Shown in pieces: positions 25,952 to 33,210 of a stretch of 54,340 nucleotides of DNA. A program made the position numbers and the translations under genes. This DNA comes from SIG710 sp045651985. Its GTDB lineage: Bacteria; Bacillota; Clostridia; Oscillospirales; CAG-272. Position 1 is the stretch's first letter. The number at the start of each line of letters is the position of its first letter. The DNA lies in the NCBI GenBank assembly GCA_045651985.1, contig JAZRTK010000027.1:1-54340 (forward strand). Reading direction: 5' to 3'. The notes under the pieces were generated by a model that searched no databases, was not told where the DNA came from, and saw only the letters and a program-made list of their open reading frames with translations.

Positions 25952-26800
25952 ATGATAAGAGAGATAAATGTAAAGGAAATAGAAGAGAAGGTTGCCGAGC
26001 TGTTCGTGAGTGCAAATCAGATTTTGCCGCGCAGTACCTGTTCGGTCATCACAAAAGCCAAGGAGAGCGAACGAGATCCCTTGGCTCGGTCCATTTTGGG
26101 TATACTTGAAGAGAATATCGAGGCGGCAAAAGAGCTTGACGTGCCCGTTTGTCAGGATACCGGCATGGCTGTGACCTTTTTGGAAATAGGTCAGGACGTG
26201 CATTTTACGGGCGGTGACCTTGAAGGTGCCGTTGACCGCGGTGTTGCGAGAGCTTACATTGACGGAAAGCTTCGTTGCTCGGTGGTTTCCGACCCGCTTT
26301 ACGGCAGAAAAAACACCAACGACAACACTCCCGCCGTGCTTTACACGAAAATAGTTCCCGGTGATAAGGTAAAGATAACCGCGCTTCCCAAGGGCTTCGG
26401 AAGCGAAAATATGAGTGCTGTGAAGATGTTCACCCCTGCCGCCACGGAGGACGATATAGTGAATTTTGTGGTCGAGACGGTGAAAAAAGCGGGGGCAAAC
26501 CCGTGTCCTCCCGTGGTGGTGGGCGTTGGAATCGGAGGAACCTTTGAGCGTTGCGCGCTACTGTCAAAAGAGGCACTTACCCGTGATCTTGACGATGTGA
26601 ATCCCGCCCCCAATTACGCCGCACTTGAAGAAAAAATGCTTTCCCGCATAAACGAGCTTGATATCGGTCCTCAGGGTTTTGGCGGCGACACAACGGCGTT
26701 GGCGGTGAAGATAGAAAAGTACCCAACCCACATTGCCGGCCTGCCCGTGGCGGTGAATATCTGCTGTCATGTTTACAGACATGAAAAGGCGGTGATTTGA
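25952..26800 (+). CDS. Class I fumarate hydratase alpha subunit (N-terminal type)
   Basis: The 282-residue protein is the iron-sulfur alpha subunit of two-subunit class I fumarase / L(+)-tartrate dehydratase. It has VCQDTGMAV (Cys67), NPCPPVVVGVGIGGTFERC and the C-terminal NICCHVYRHEKAVI, which supply the cluster cysteines. The enzyme hydrates fumarate to malate (or dehydrates tartrate). The beta subunit gene, which normally follows at once, is missing: the next gene is a serine hydrolase lipoprotein overlapping by 1 bp. The beta subunit must be encoded elsewhere if the enzyme works. Confidence 0.93.
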   Translation: MIREINVKEIEEKVAELFVSANQILPRSTCSVITKAKESERDPLARSILGILEENIEAAKELDVPVCQDTGMAVTFLEIGQDVHFTGGDLEGAVDRGVARAYIDGKLRCSVVSDPLYGRKNTNDNTPAVLYTKIVPGDKVKITALPKGFGSENMSAVKMFTPAATEDDIVNFVVETVKKAGANPCPPVVVGVGIGGTFERCALLSKEALTRDLDDVNPAPNYAALEEKMLSRINELDIGPQGFGGDTTALAVKIEKYPTHIAGLPVAVNICCHVYRHEKAVI

Positions 26801-27882
26801 TGAATAAAAAAGCCATAGCTTTTTGTCTGGTGCTTTGTTTTTGCGTTGTTTTGCTTTTGGCTTGCGGCGAAAAGGCTCATCCTGCCGACAGTGAATCCGA
26901 CAGTACTGCAGCGCCTTTGCCTCACGACACGCTTTTACCGCCCGATACCGAGTCCCAGACAATGGCAACGGACACCGACCCGATCCCACCCGACACCGAT
27001 CTGCAGGGTCAAAAACAGGATCTCTGCGACGAGAAATCCAAGGAGCTTGAGGACTACATAAAAAACAATACGCCGACCTATCGGCGTGAAATAACTTCCG
27101 ATGAAAGCTCCGCCGAAACGGCTGACACTAAGCAAATCTATGAAGAATACGCCCCCGAGGTATCCTTTTATTATATGGATCTTGAAAGCGGCGCGAACAT
27201 GAGCTACAATGGCGACCGTGTGTCATATTCCGCCAGCCTCATAAAACAGCCTTTTGTTCTCTGGGCACTAAAAACTATTGAGGCAGAGGAAGAGAAAGAG
27301 GATTTTGCGGATGGGGGGACATTCGACGTAAACCGAATTTTTACATACCAAGAAAAGAATTTCCGAGAAGGCTCGGGTGTCATTCAAAAATCCGAATATG
27401 GTACGGAATACACTTACCTTGATCTTCTGAAACTGACCGTAACCAAAAGTGATAATATCGCTTTTTACGAGCTGAGAAAATCGTATGGAACAAAAGGCTT
27501 TTTTGCTTTTTGCGAGTCTCTCGGCGTTAAAAGTCCGCAGCGTAGCCTTTATAATTTGAGTGCCGCCGAGTGCGCGATCTTTTTAAAAGAGACTTACGAA
27601 TACTTCCAAAGCGGGTCAAAATATGCGGGGCTTCTACGTGAGTGGATGCAGAGTACAAATCACCGCATAATGCTGCCTCATGCACTAAAATCTCCCGTTG
27701 CGAACAAGTACGGCTGGGATCTTGGCGCGTATCACGACATGGGTGTAGTATTCCACGAGCACCCCTATATCCTCGTTATCATGACCGAGCTTGAAAACGG
27801 CTCTGCCGAGGATAATAAATTTATCCGAAGTTTGGCAAAGCGAGTCGAAGCCGTCCACGAAGAAATAAATTCTTTATCTTAA
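26800..27882 (+). CDS. Serine hydrolase lipoprotein, class A beta-lactamase-like
   Basis: The 360-residue protein has a lipoprotein signal with lipobox LLAC (Cys22), a long Pro/Thr/Asp-rich linker (about 25-95) and a beta-lactamase/transpeptidase-like domain. Active-site motifs are SLIK (Ser146, Lys149) and SDN (217-219), with KYGWD taking the place of the KTG box. There is no clear omega-loop Glu-x-x-x-N by eye, so it may be a penicillin-interacting or D,D-peptidase-like protein, not a resistance enzyme. It starts in the last base of the fumarase stop (TGATG), so translation is coupled although the functions look unrelated. Confidence 0.85.
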   Translation: MNKKAIAFCLVLCFCVVLLLACGEKAHPADSESDSTAAPLPHDTLLPPDTESQTMATDTDPIPPDTDLQGQKQDLCDEKSKELEDYIKNNTPTYRREITSDESSAETADTKQIYEEYAPEVSFYYMDLESGANMSYNGDRVSYSASLIKQPFVLWALKTIEAEEEKEDFADGGTFDVNRIFTYQEKNFREGSGVIQKSEYGTEYTYLDLLKLTVTKSDNIAFYELRKSYGTKGFFAFCESLGVKSPQRSLYNLSAAECAIFLKETYEYFQSGSKYAGLLREWMQSTNHRIMLPHALKSPVANKYGWDLGAYHDMGVVFHEHPYILVIMTELENGSAEDNKFIRSLAKRVEAVHEEINSLS

Positions 27883-27886
27883 AGGA

Positions 27887-27913
27887 AAAGCGCCCCGCAC
27901 AGCGGGGCGCTTT
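27887..27913. terminator. Bidirectional terminator between convergent genes
   Basis: A 12-bp perfect GC-rich stem (27887-27898 with 27902-27913) sits between the serine hydrolase stop and the flotillin stop. Confidence 0.88.
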
Positions 27914-27917
27914 GATT

Positions 27918-29333
27918 TTATTCTTTAGCTTCGGGAGCGCAGTCACAGCTTGGGGTAGTGAGCGCCTTGCCTGCAAGAACGCCCGTGATGAGAGACTGAA
28001 GATCGAGTCCCGTGGACTCTTTCATTCCTTCAAACACTTGATTTGCGCTGTTCATAACGTCCTTTACCACCTTGGTGGAATTGCCGTCGCCGTACATAAC
28101 GATCTTGTCTGTCTGAGCCAGAGGAGCGGCAGCATTCTTTACCACCTCGGGAAGGGCAGCCAAGTACATTTCAATGATGGAAGCCTCACCCATCTTCTTC
28201 TGGGCTTCGGCTTTCTTTTCGATAGCCTGAGCCTCAGCCAGACCCTTTGCACGGATACCCTCAGCCTCTTGCTCCATGGCAAAGCGAAGAGCTTCAGCCT
28301 CGGCGCGGCGTGCCTCGGCTTCCTTAATTGCCTCGTAAGCCTTTGCGTCCGCGTCCCTCTGACGGCGGATAAGATCAGCCTCAGCCTGCTTTTCTGCCTC
28401 GTACTTGAGAGCGTCGGCTTTCTTGCGGATCTCCGCGTCAAGCTGTCTTTCCTTGATAGCAATTTCCTTTTCCGCGATCTCGGCTTCCTTTTCACGGCGC
28501 GCGATGTCAGCGTTAGCCTTTGTAATTTCAATGGTCTTACGCTGGCTTTCCTGCTGAATGGAGTAGGCTGCGTCGGCCTCCGCCTTCTTGGTGTCGGCTT
28601 TTACCTGCATCTCAGCCTGCTGGATAGCGAGAGCGGCGTTCTGCTCGGCGATCTTCTTTGACGCCTCGACCTTGATGGCATTGGCTTCCTCTTCCGCGTT
28701 TGCGGAAGCGATAGCAATATCGCGCTGTGCGTTCGCCTTTGCTATCTGAGCGTTCTTTCTGATCTGCTCAACGTTGTCGATACCCATGTTTTCAATGGTT
28801 CCCGCCTCGTCGCGGAAGTTCTGAATGTTGAAGTTTACAACCTCAATACCCAATTTTTGCATATCGGGGACCACGTTCTGCGTGATCTTTTGAGCAACTC
28901 CCTGACGGTCCTGGACCATTTCCTTCAATCCTACCGAGCCTACGATCTCACGCATGTTACCCTCAAGTACCTGCGTTACAAGGCTGATAAGCTCGCCCTG
29001 CTTCATGCCGAGCAGCGACTCGGAAGCAAGGTGAAGCAACTGGGGGTCTGACGAAATTTTGATATTTGCAACGCCGTCTACGTTTACGTTGATAAATTCG
29101 TTTGTGGGCACGGCTTCGGACGTTTTAACGTCAACCTGCATAACTCTCAGAGACAGCTTATCAACTCTCTCAAAGAAAGGTACGCGCCAGCCCGCCTTAC
29201 CGATAAGGATACGCTTTTTTCCAAGACCGGATATAATATAAGCGGTATCGGGGGGAGCCTTGAGATAGCCGAGGACGAAGATGACGACAACGGCGATAGC
29301 GGCGCCAATGATGATTTTGATGTAGTCTTGCAT
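27918..29333 (-). CDS. Flotillin family SPFH-domain membrane protein
   Basis: The 471-residue protein has one N-terminal membrane segment (about 6-23), an SPFH/PHB domain (about 25-190) and a long Ala/Glu/Lys-rich coiled coil (about 195-400) full of EAxA repeats, then a C-terminal part with NVFEG-like ANQVFEGMKESTG and a terminal CDC. This is the FloT/flotillin layout: scaffolds of functional membrane microdomains. It is monocistronic. Its leader holds a yybP-ykoY manganese riboswitch and an overlapping terminator, an unusual control for a flotillin. Ribosome binding site AAGGAGG is 9 bp before ATG. No nfeD gene is adjacent. Confidence 0.94.
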   Translation of the reverse strand: MQDYIKIIIGAAIAVVVIFVLGYLKAPPDTAYIISGLGKKRILIGKAGWRVPFFERVDKLSLRVMQVDVKTSEAVPTNEFINVNVDGVANIKISSDPQLLHLASESLLGMKQGELISLVTQVLEGNMREIVGSVGLKEMVQDRQGVAQKITQNVVPDMQKLGIEVVNFNIQNFRDEAGTIENMGIDNVEQIRKNAQIAKANAQRDIAIASANAEEEANAIKVEASKKIAEQNAALAIQQAEMQVKADTKKAEADAAYSIQQESQRKTIEITKANADIARREKEAEIAEKEIAIKERQLDAEIRKKADALKYEAEKQAEADLIRRQRDADAKAYEAIKEAEARRAEAEALRFAMEQEAEGIRAKGLAEAQAIEKKAEAQKKMGEASIIEMYLAALPEVVKNAAAPLAQTDKIVMYGDGNSTKVVKDVMNSANQVFEGMKESTGLDLQSLITGVLAGKALTTPSCDCAPEAKE

Positions 29334-29382
29334 AAAAGATTACCTCCTTAAAATTTGTAAAATGAAATAGAGTGATAGGTTT

Positions 29383-29419
29383 AAAAAAAGACCTTCACAG
29401 CGCTGTTGCTGTAAAAGTC
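29383..29419 (-). terminator. Riboswitch-controlled intrinsic terminator of the flotillin leader
   Basis: On the minus strand a 12-bp stem (29408-29419 with 29390-29401, some G-U pairs) is followed by seven T (29383-29389). Its 5' arm uses the same bases (29411-29417) that form the 3' strand of aptamer helix P1, so ligand binding should prevent termination (ON switch). Confidence 0.8.
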
Positions 29420-29510
29420 TTGAAATCTAACACAGACCTGAAAATCCGGGCGAATGAGCCGTCCTGACGGATTTCGGACACCTATTTTGGGTGTATCTAC
29501 TCCCTTTTAC
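29411..29510 (-). ncRNA. yybP-ykoY (manganese) riboswitch aptamer
   Basis: Read on the minus strand, P1 is formed by GTAAAAG (29504-29510) and CTTTTAC (29411-29417). It is followed by the conserved GGGAGTAG (29497-29504), a hairpin P2 with ACACC/GGTGT arms, the conserved CCGTCA, a P3 helix AAATCC/GGATTT, an irregular P4 and the conserved CAAGAC before P1 closes. This is the order and spacing of the yybP-ykoY family, which binds Mn2+. The usual first motif has four G; here three. The identification is from motif recall, not a covariance search. Confidence 0.82.
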
Positions 29511-29517
29511 TGAATAT

Positions 29518-29546
29518 ATTGTACCACATTTATTGTTATTTGTCAA
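29518..29546 (-). promoter_or_regulatory. Promoter of the riboswitch-flotillin transcript
   Basis: On the minus strand TTGACA (29541-29546) and TACAAT (29518-29523) are 17 bp apart, just upstream of the aptamer. Confidence 0.9.
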
Positions 29547-29599
29547 GATATTTTGGTGGGATTTTTGGAAAAATCTGCAAATTTGTCTCTTAGAATTAA

Positions 29600-29628
29600 T
29601 TGACAAAATATTTCCTTCATTGTATAAT
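29600..29628 (+). promoter_or_regulatory. Consensus promoter upstream of the tRNA promoter
   Basis: TTGACA (29600-29605) and TATAAT (29623-29628) are 17 bp apart, a full consensus. It lies 121 bp upstream of the second consensus promoter that directly precedes the tRNA. What it transcribes on its own is unclear. Confidence 0.8.
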
Positions 29629-29657
29629 ATACGTAGAAGATTGGGGAGATTAACGAA

Positions 29658-29702
29658 GTGTCAATTTTTGAAAATACCGAACTTTGTGCTTGGAATTTTT
29701 GA
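29658..29702 (+). other. Possible 14-codon leader ORF (GTG start)
   Basis: GTG 29658 follows GGGGAG at about 10 bp and reads SIFENTELCAWNF to a TGA at 29700. It begins about 30 nt downstream of a perfect promoter. It may be chance; there is no family to compare with. Confidence 0.25.
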
Positions 29703-29720
29703 AAGATTTGCTAAAAGCCC

Positions 29721-29749
29721 TTGACAAACGGACCGAACTGATGTATAAT
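29721..29749 (+). promoter_or_regulatory. tRNA promoter
   Basis: TTGACA (29721-29726) and TATAAT (29744-29749) are 17 bp apart, ending 18 bp before the tRNA. Confidence 0.92.
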
Positions 29750-29767
29750 AGCAACGTTGCAAAACAC

Positions 29768-29844
29768 GGGGCATTAGCTCAGTTGGTTAGAGCTACCGGC
29801 TCATAACCGGTCGGTCCAAGGTTCGAGTCCTTGATGCCCCACCA
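29768..29844 (+). tRNA. tRNA with CAU anticodon (tRNA-Met, or lysidine-modified tRNA-Ile2)
   Basis: The 77-nt gene folds as a full cloverleaf: acceptor GGGGCAT with ATGCCCC, D arm TAGCTCAGTTGG, anticodon loop CTCATAA (CAU), T arm with GGTTCGAGTCC, and an encoded CCA end. The acceptor stem is not that of initiator tRNA. Elongator Met is the default; the C34 could instead be modified to lysidine to read AUA (Ile). Confidence 0.93.
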
Positions 29845-29847
29845 AAC

Positions 29848-29921
29848 AAAAAGCAGAGGGTAAACCCTCTGCTTTTTGTTTGCCGAGACATTCGTCTCGA
29901 ACCTTCTCAAATTCGCGGGGC
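29848..29921 (+). repeat. tRNA-flanking repeat copy 1 with terminator
   Basis: A 74-nt unit: a strong hairpin (AGCAGAGGG TAAA CCCTCTGCT, then T5) that terminates the tRNA, followed by a small GAGAC/GTCTC hairpin and an AAATTCGCGGGGC end. A second copy is at 29999-30072. The two differ only in the 4-nt hairpin loop, TAAA versus TTTA, which are reverse complements. Confidence 0.9.
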
Positions 29922-29978
29922 GAATTTGAACAAGCCTGCGTTGATGACGAACGATCGCGGTGAAATAACGCGCAGGTT

Positions 29979-29991
29979 AAGGTTCGAGTCC
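29979..29991 (+). pseudogene. tRNA T-arm remnant
   Basis: AAGGTTCGAGTCC is identical to the T-arm strand of the intact tRNA (29818-29830) and precedes the second copy of the flanking repeat, as in the intact gene. It looks like the 3' scar of a duplicated, decayed tRNA gene. Confidence 0.55.
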
Positions 29992-29998
29992 GTAATAA

Positions 29999-30072
29999 AA
30001 AAAGCAGAGGGTTTACCCTCTGCTTTTTGTTTGCCGAGACATTCGTCTCGAACCTTCTCAAATTCGCGGGGC
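29999..30072 (+). repeat. tRNA-flanking repeat copy 2 with terminator
   Basis: The second 74-nt copy of the unit at 29848-29921, with the hairpin loop inverted (TTTA). Confidence 0.9.
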
Positions 30073-30102
30073 ATCTGTTCTCCAACAGCTAAAGAAAGTA
30101 AA

Positions 30103-30127
30103 CAGCCCTCGCTTTTGGCGAGGGCTG
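30103..30127 (-). terminator. Terminator of the trkA-trkH operon
   Basis: A 10-bp perfect stem (30103-30112 with 30118-30127) lies just after the trkH stop (30133-30135). Confidence 0.8.
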
Positions 30128-30132
30128 AATTT

Positions 30133-31674
30133 CTATATCCTTTTCCAGGTTCTTCTGCTGAACAAAAGCAATACGGGAAGTATTTCAAGTCTGCCGAGAA
30201 GCATGGTCAGGGAAAGAAGAATTTTTGAAAATGCGCTGTAGCCTGCGAAGTTGGCGTAAGGTCCGACAGCTTCAAATCCCGGCCCAATGTTTGAAATGCA
30301 GGCAAGCACCGAGGAAAAATTAGAGAAAAATCCGTGCTCTACCTCATACGCTCCCGCGTCGGATACGACCGTTACTGTCTGACCGTTTACAGGATCAAAA
30401 GAAAGCAGTAACAGAACCGAAAGGAATATAAACATATAAAGCGTAATGAAGGCAAAGACGTCGTTTATGGTCTTTTCTTCAAGATTCTTGCCCTCGAACT
30501 TTGCTTTTGGAACGTAACGGGGATTGATGAGCTTTCTGACGTTAATATAAGCTCCTTTTACGGCAATTACAATTCGCGAGGTCTTAATTCCACCCGCGGT
30601 AGAACCCGCCATAGCGCCCGCGAACATTGTAAGAACCAGGGTGGTCCTTGCAAGCATAGGCCACACGTTGTAATCGGACGTGGTATAGCCCGTGGTGGTG
30701 ATAAGAGATGCCACCTGGAACAGGGAATGTCGAAAAGCTTCTTCGGTGGTGTATATTTGCGAAAATGCTTCAAAGCGCCCTGTAAGGCTAAGGAAGACAA
30801 ATCCCACCGCCGCGGCAATCGCCAACAGATAAGCACGAAATTCTTCGCTTCTGAAAACATCTTTGAGCTTGCCGATGAGAAGCAGATAATAGATGCCGAA
30901 ATTGCATCCGAACAATATTAAGAAAATGGAAATTGCATATTGCGAGAATGGGTTGAACAGCTCCATGCTGTTGGGTATGAATCCAAATCCACCCGTGCCT
31001 GCGCTGCCAAAGGTTGCAAGCAGGCTGAAAAAGAATTGGTCGTTCTCATACCCCGGAATTGGTTTGTCCAGCATAAGAACGGCAACCTCGAGCACCGTAA
31101 GCCCCAGATAGATCAGATACAAAATACGGGTGGTGACCTTCATCTTTGAAACTATTTTACCGACCTGCGGTCCGGGGCTCTCCGCGCGAAGCAGATGCAT
31201 GGCAGAACCGTCGTCACTCTCGGGAATAAATATGAGCACGAAAACAAGGATACCCATACCTCCTATCCAATGAGAAAAGCTTCTCCAGAAAAGAGTTGAG
31301 CGGCAAAGCTCGGTCACGTCTCCCACTATGCTTGCGCCCGTTGTGGTAAAGCCTGACATTATCTCAAAGCAAGCGTCCACGTAATTGGGAATATCGCCGT
31401 TTAAAACAAAGGGCAGGGCGCCGAACAGCGTCATGACTACCCAGACCAAGGCCGTCAAAGCGAAGCCTTCCTTTTGGTAAAGATTGTTTCTCTGAGGCCT
31501 TGGGATCTGCAGAGCAAAGCCTATGGCTGTCAGCATCACAATGGGGATTATAAATGCAAGATTGTTTTTTGCAGATTCTCGGTAGATCAGGCTGACCGCA
31601 AGGGGGGCTAACATTAATATAGCCTCAAGGATCATGATCTTGCCAAGGATCTTACCTAATTTTTTGTAGTTCAT
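30133..31674 (-). CDS. trkH: Trk/Ktr-type potassium uptake channel subunit TrkH
   Basis: The 513-residue membrane protein has the four pore motifs of the TrkH/KtrB superfamily: GFTTTGASIVGDV, GSAGTGGFGFIPNS, TTTGYTTSDYN and GSTAGGIKTSRI, each with the filter Gly. The ten or so helices and the length agree with TrkH (KtrB is shorter). It takes up K+, gated by the TrkA nucleotide-binding ring. It lies 9 bp after trkA. c-di-AMP usually represses such systems in Firmicutes by binding the RCK_C domains, which fits the nearby cdaA-cdaR only loosely. Confidence 0.96.
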   Translation of the reverse strand: MNYKKLGKILGKIMILEAILMLAPLAVSLIYRESAKNNLAFIIPIVMLTAIGFALQIPRPQRNNLYQKEGFALTALVWVVMTLFGALPFVLNGDIPNYVDACFEIMSGFTTTGASIVGDVTELCRSTLFWRSFSHWIGGMGILVFVLIFIPESDDGSAMHLLRAESPGPQVGKIVSKMKVTTRILYLIYLGLTVLEVAVLMLDKPIPGYENDQFFFSLLATFGSAGTGGFGFIPNSMELFNPFSQYAISIFLILFGCNFGIYYLLLIGKLKDVFRSEEFRAYLLAIAAAVGFVFLSLTGRFEAFSQIYTTEEAFRHSLFQVASLITTTGYTTSDYNVWPMLARTTLVLTMFAGAMAGSTAGGIKTSRIVIAVKGAYINVRKLINPRYVPKAKFEGKNLEEKTINDVFAFITLYMFIFLSVLLLLSFDPVNGQTVTVVSDAGAYEVEHGFFSNFSSVLACISNIGPGFEAVGPYANFAGYSAFSKILLSLTMLLGRLEILPVLLLFSRRTWKRI

Positions 31675-31683
31675 AAGCTTCCT

Positions 31684-33039
31684 TTATTCGAAGGCGTCGT
31701 TGAGATCGTCGAAATTCTTGTGAGTGGTTACGACCACAACGTTGTCGCCCAACTTAATTGAAGAATTACCGTCGGGGATAATTATTTCATTTTTTCGGAT
31801 AATGCAGGCAATAAGACAGTTTTTCTTGATGTTGAGCTCTCGCAGTGGCTTGTCGTAAAAGTCCTCATAGCGTGTTGCGGCAAACTCAAGCGCCTCCACC
31901 CGATTGTTTACCAGCTGGTACATGGTGAGTACTTTACTGCCGACGGAGTTTGCCATAGCACGGATGTAGCTGATTATTCTGCCCGCCACGATGTGCTTGG
32001 GAGACACTGTGTTCACGATGCCAAGCTCATCAAGCATACCGTAGAGATCGTCGTTCTTTATCTGTGTAATGGATTTTTTCACCCTTTTTTTGTTGGCGAA
32101 CATGGAAACTATCATGTTTTCCTCGTCGATATCGGTGAGCGCGACGAAAGCATCCATAGCCTCGATGCCTTCCTCGATAAGAATGTCGTGCCGGGTACCG
32201 TTTCCGCGAATAACCGTTACGCGCGGCAGAAGCTCTGCAAGTTCCTCGGCTTTTTTCTCGTCGTCCTCAAGTAATTTTACAGAATATTTCTTCTGTGATA
32301 AGGCGTCGGCAAGATAATATCCAATTCTTGAACCGCCGATTATCATTATGTTTTTGAGCGGTGATTTGACAAGGTTGACCTCGGAAAGAAAGTCGCCAAG
32401 GGTGCGGGCGGCAGCGGTGAAGTGGATCTTGTCACCCTCCTCGATCACGAAATTACCTGAGGGAATAAAGACCTCGTCTCCCCGCTGTACGGCGCAGATA
32501 AGCACTCGTGTTTTCAGCTTTTTACCGAGGGAGATAAGTGTCTCACCGATGAGGGGACAGCCCTTTTCGGCAACTATCTCAACAAGCGAAACTCTGCCTT
32601 TTGCAAAGTTTTCGATCTGTGCTACCGAGGGCAGATTGATGATGTGGAAGATCTCGTTTGCCATTTCCTGCTCGGGGTTGACTATCATGGCAATTCCCAG
32701 ATCGTCCTTCATTTCGATTATCTGCCTTCTGTAATCGGGGTTGCGGACGCGAGCGATGGTGTTTTTAACACCCATTTTCTTTGCAACAAGACACGCAAAA
32801 ACGTTCATTTCGTCGCTGTTCGTGAGAACTATTGCAAGGTCTGCGCCTTCCATGCCCGCTTCCTTCTGAATGTCAAGACAAGCGCCGTTTCCGACTACGC
32901 CGAAAACGTCGTATCTTTCGATAAGCGCCTCGATTTTCGATTTGTCCTCGTCGATTATGGTTATGGTGTGTCCCTCGCCCGAAAGATTTTTGAGAATAGT
33001 TCTTCCGATAGTGCCGAGACCGATTATTACAATTTTCAT
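31684..33039 (-). CDS. trkA: Trk system potassium transport regulatory protein TrkA
   Basis: The 451-residue protein has two tandem RCK units: RCK_N GLGTIGRTILKNL (about 7-19) with RCK_C to about 220, then a second Rossmann motif GGSRIGYYLADALS (about 235-248) and a second RCK_C. It binds NAD(H)/ATP and gates TrkH. Its ribosome binding site is AAGAGGTGG. It opens the operon from a strong promoter. Confidence 0.96.
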   Translation of the reverse strand: MKIVIIGLGTIGRTILKNLSGEGHTITIIDEDKSKIEALIERYDVFGVVGNGACLDIQKEAGMEGADLAIVLTNSDEMNVFACLVAKKMGVKNTIARVRNPDYRRQIIEMKDDLGIAMIVNPEQEMANEIFHIINLPSVAQIENFAKGRVSLVEIVAEKGCPLIGETLISLGKKLKTRVLICAVQRGDEVFIPSGNFVIEEGDKIHFTAAARTLGDFLSEVNLVKSPLKNIMIIGGSRIGYYLADALSQKKYSVKLLEDDEKKAEELAELLPRVTVIRGNGTRHDILIEEGIEAMDAFVALTDIDEENMIVSMFANKKRVKKSITQIKNDDLYGMLDELGIVNTVSPKHIVAGRIISYIRAMANSVGSKVLTMYQLVNNRVEALEFAATRYEDFYDKPLRELNIKKNCLIACIIRKNEIIIPDGNSSIKLGDNVVVVTTHKNFDDLNDAFE

Positions 33040-33101
33040 GAAACCACCTCTTGTAGTGCTTTGCGGGCGGTGTGCCCGCGTTCCTTGATATCTTTTTTTG
33101 T

Positions 33102-33130
33102 ATTATATACCAATCCGCATTTTTTGTCAA
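33102..33130 (-). promoter_or_regulatory. Promoter of trkA-trkH
   Basis: On the minus strand TTGACA (33125-33130) and TATAAT (33102-33107) are 17 bp apart. Confidence 0.92.
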
Positions 33131-33152
33131 CAATCCGTATGGGATATAAGTC

Positions 33153-33181
33153 TTGAAAAATCCCACGGAATATGATACAAT
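33153..33181 (+). promoter_or_regulatory. Promoter of the DUF89 gene
   Basis: TTGAAA (33153-33158) and TACAAT (33176-33181) are 17 bp apart. It is back to back with the trkA promoter, 22 bp away. Confidence 0.8.
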
Positions 33182-33210
33182 AACTGCAGTTCACAGAAAA
33201 GGAGAACAAA

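Noticed and set aside
27912..28661. 249-codon plus-strand open frame over the flotillin gene
   Set aside because: It arises from the Ala/Glu-rich coiled-coil codons read backwards; the flotillin frame is certain.
29801..30188. Minus-strand open frames over the tRNA and its repeats (one ending GLEPWTDRL)
   Set aside because: This is the typical false protein produced by reading a tRNA antisense; the tRNA and its terminators explain the sequence.
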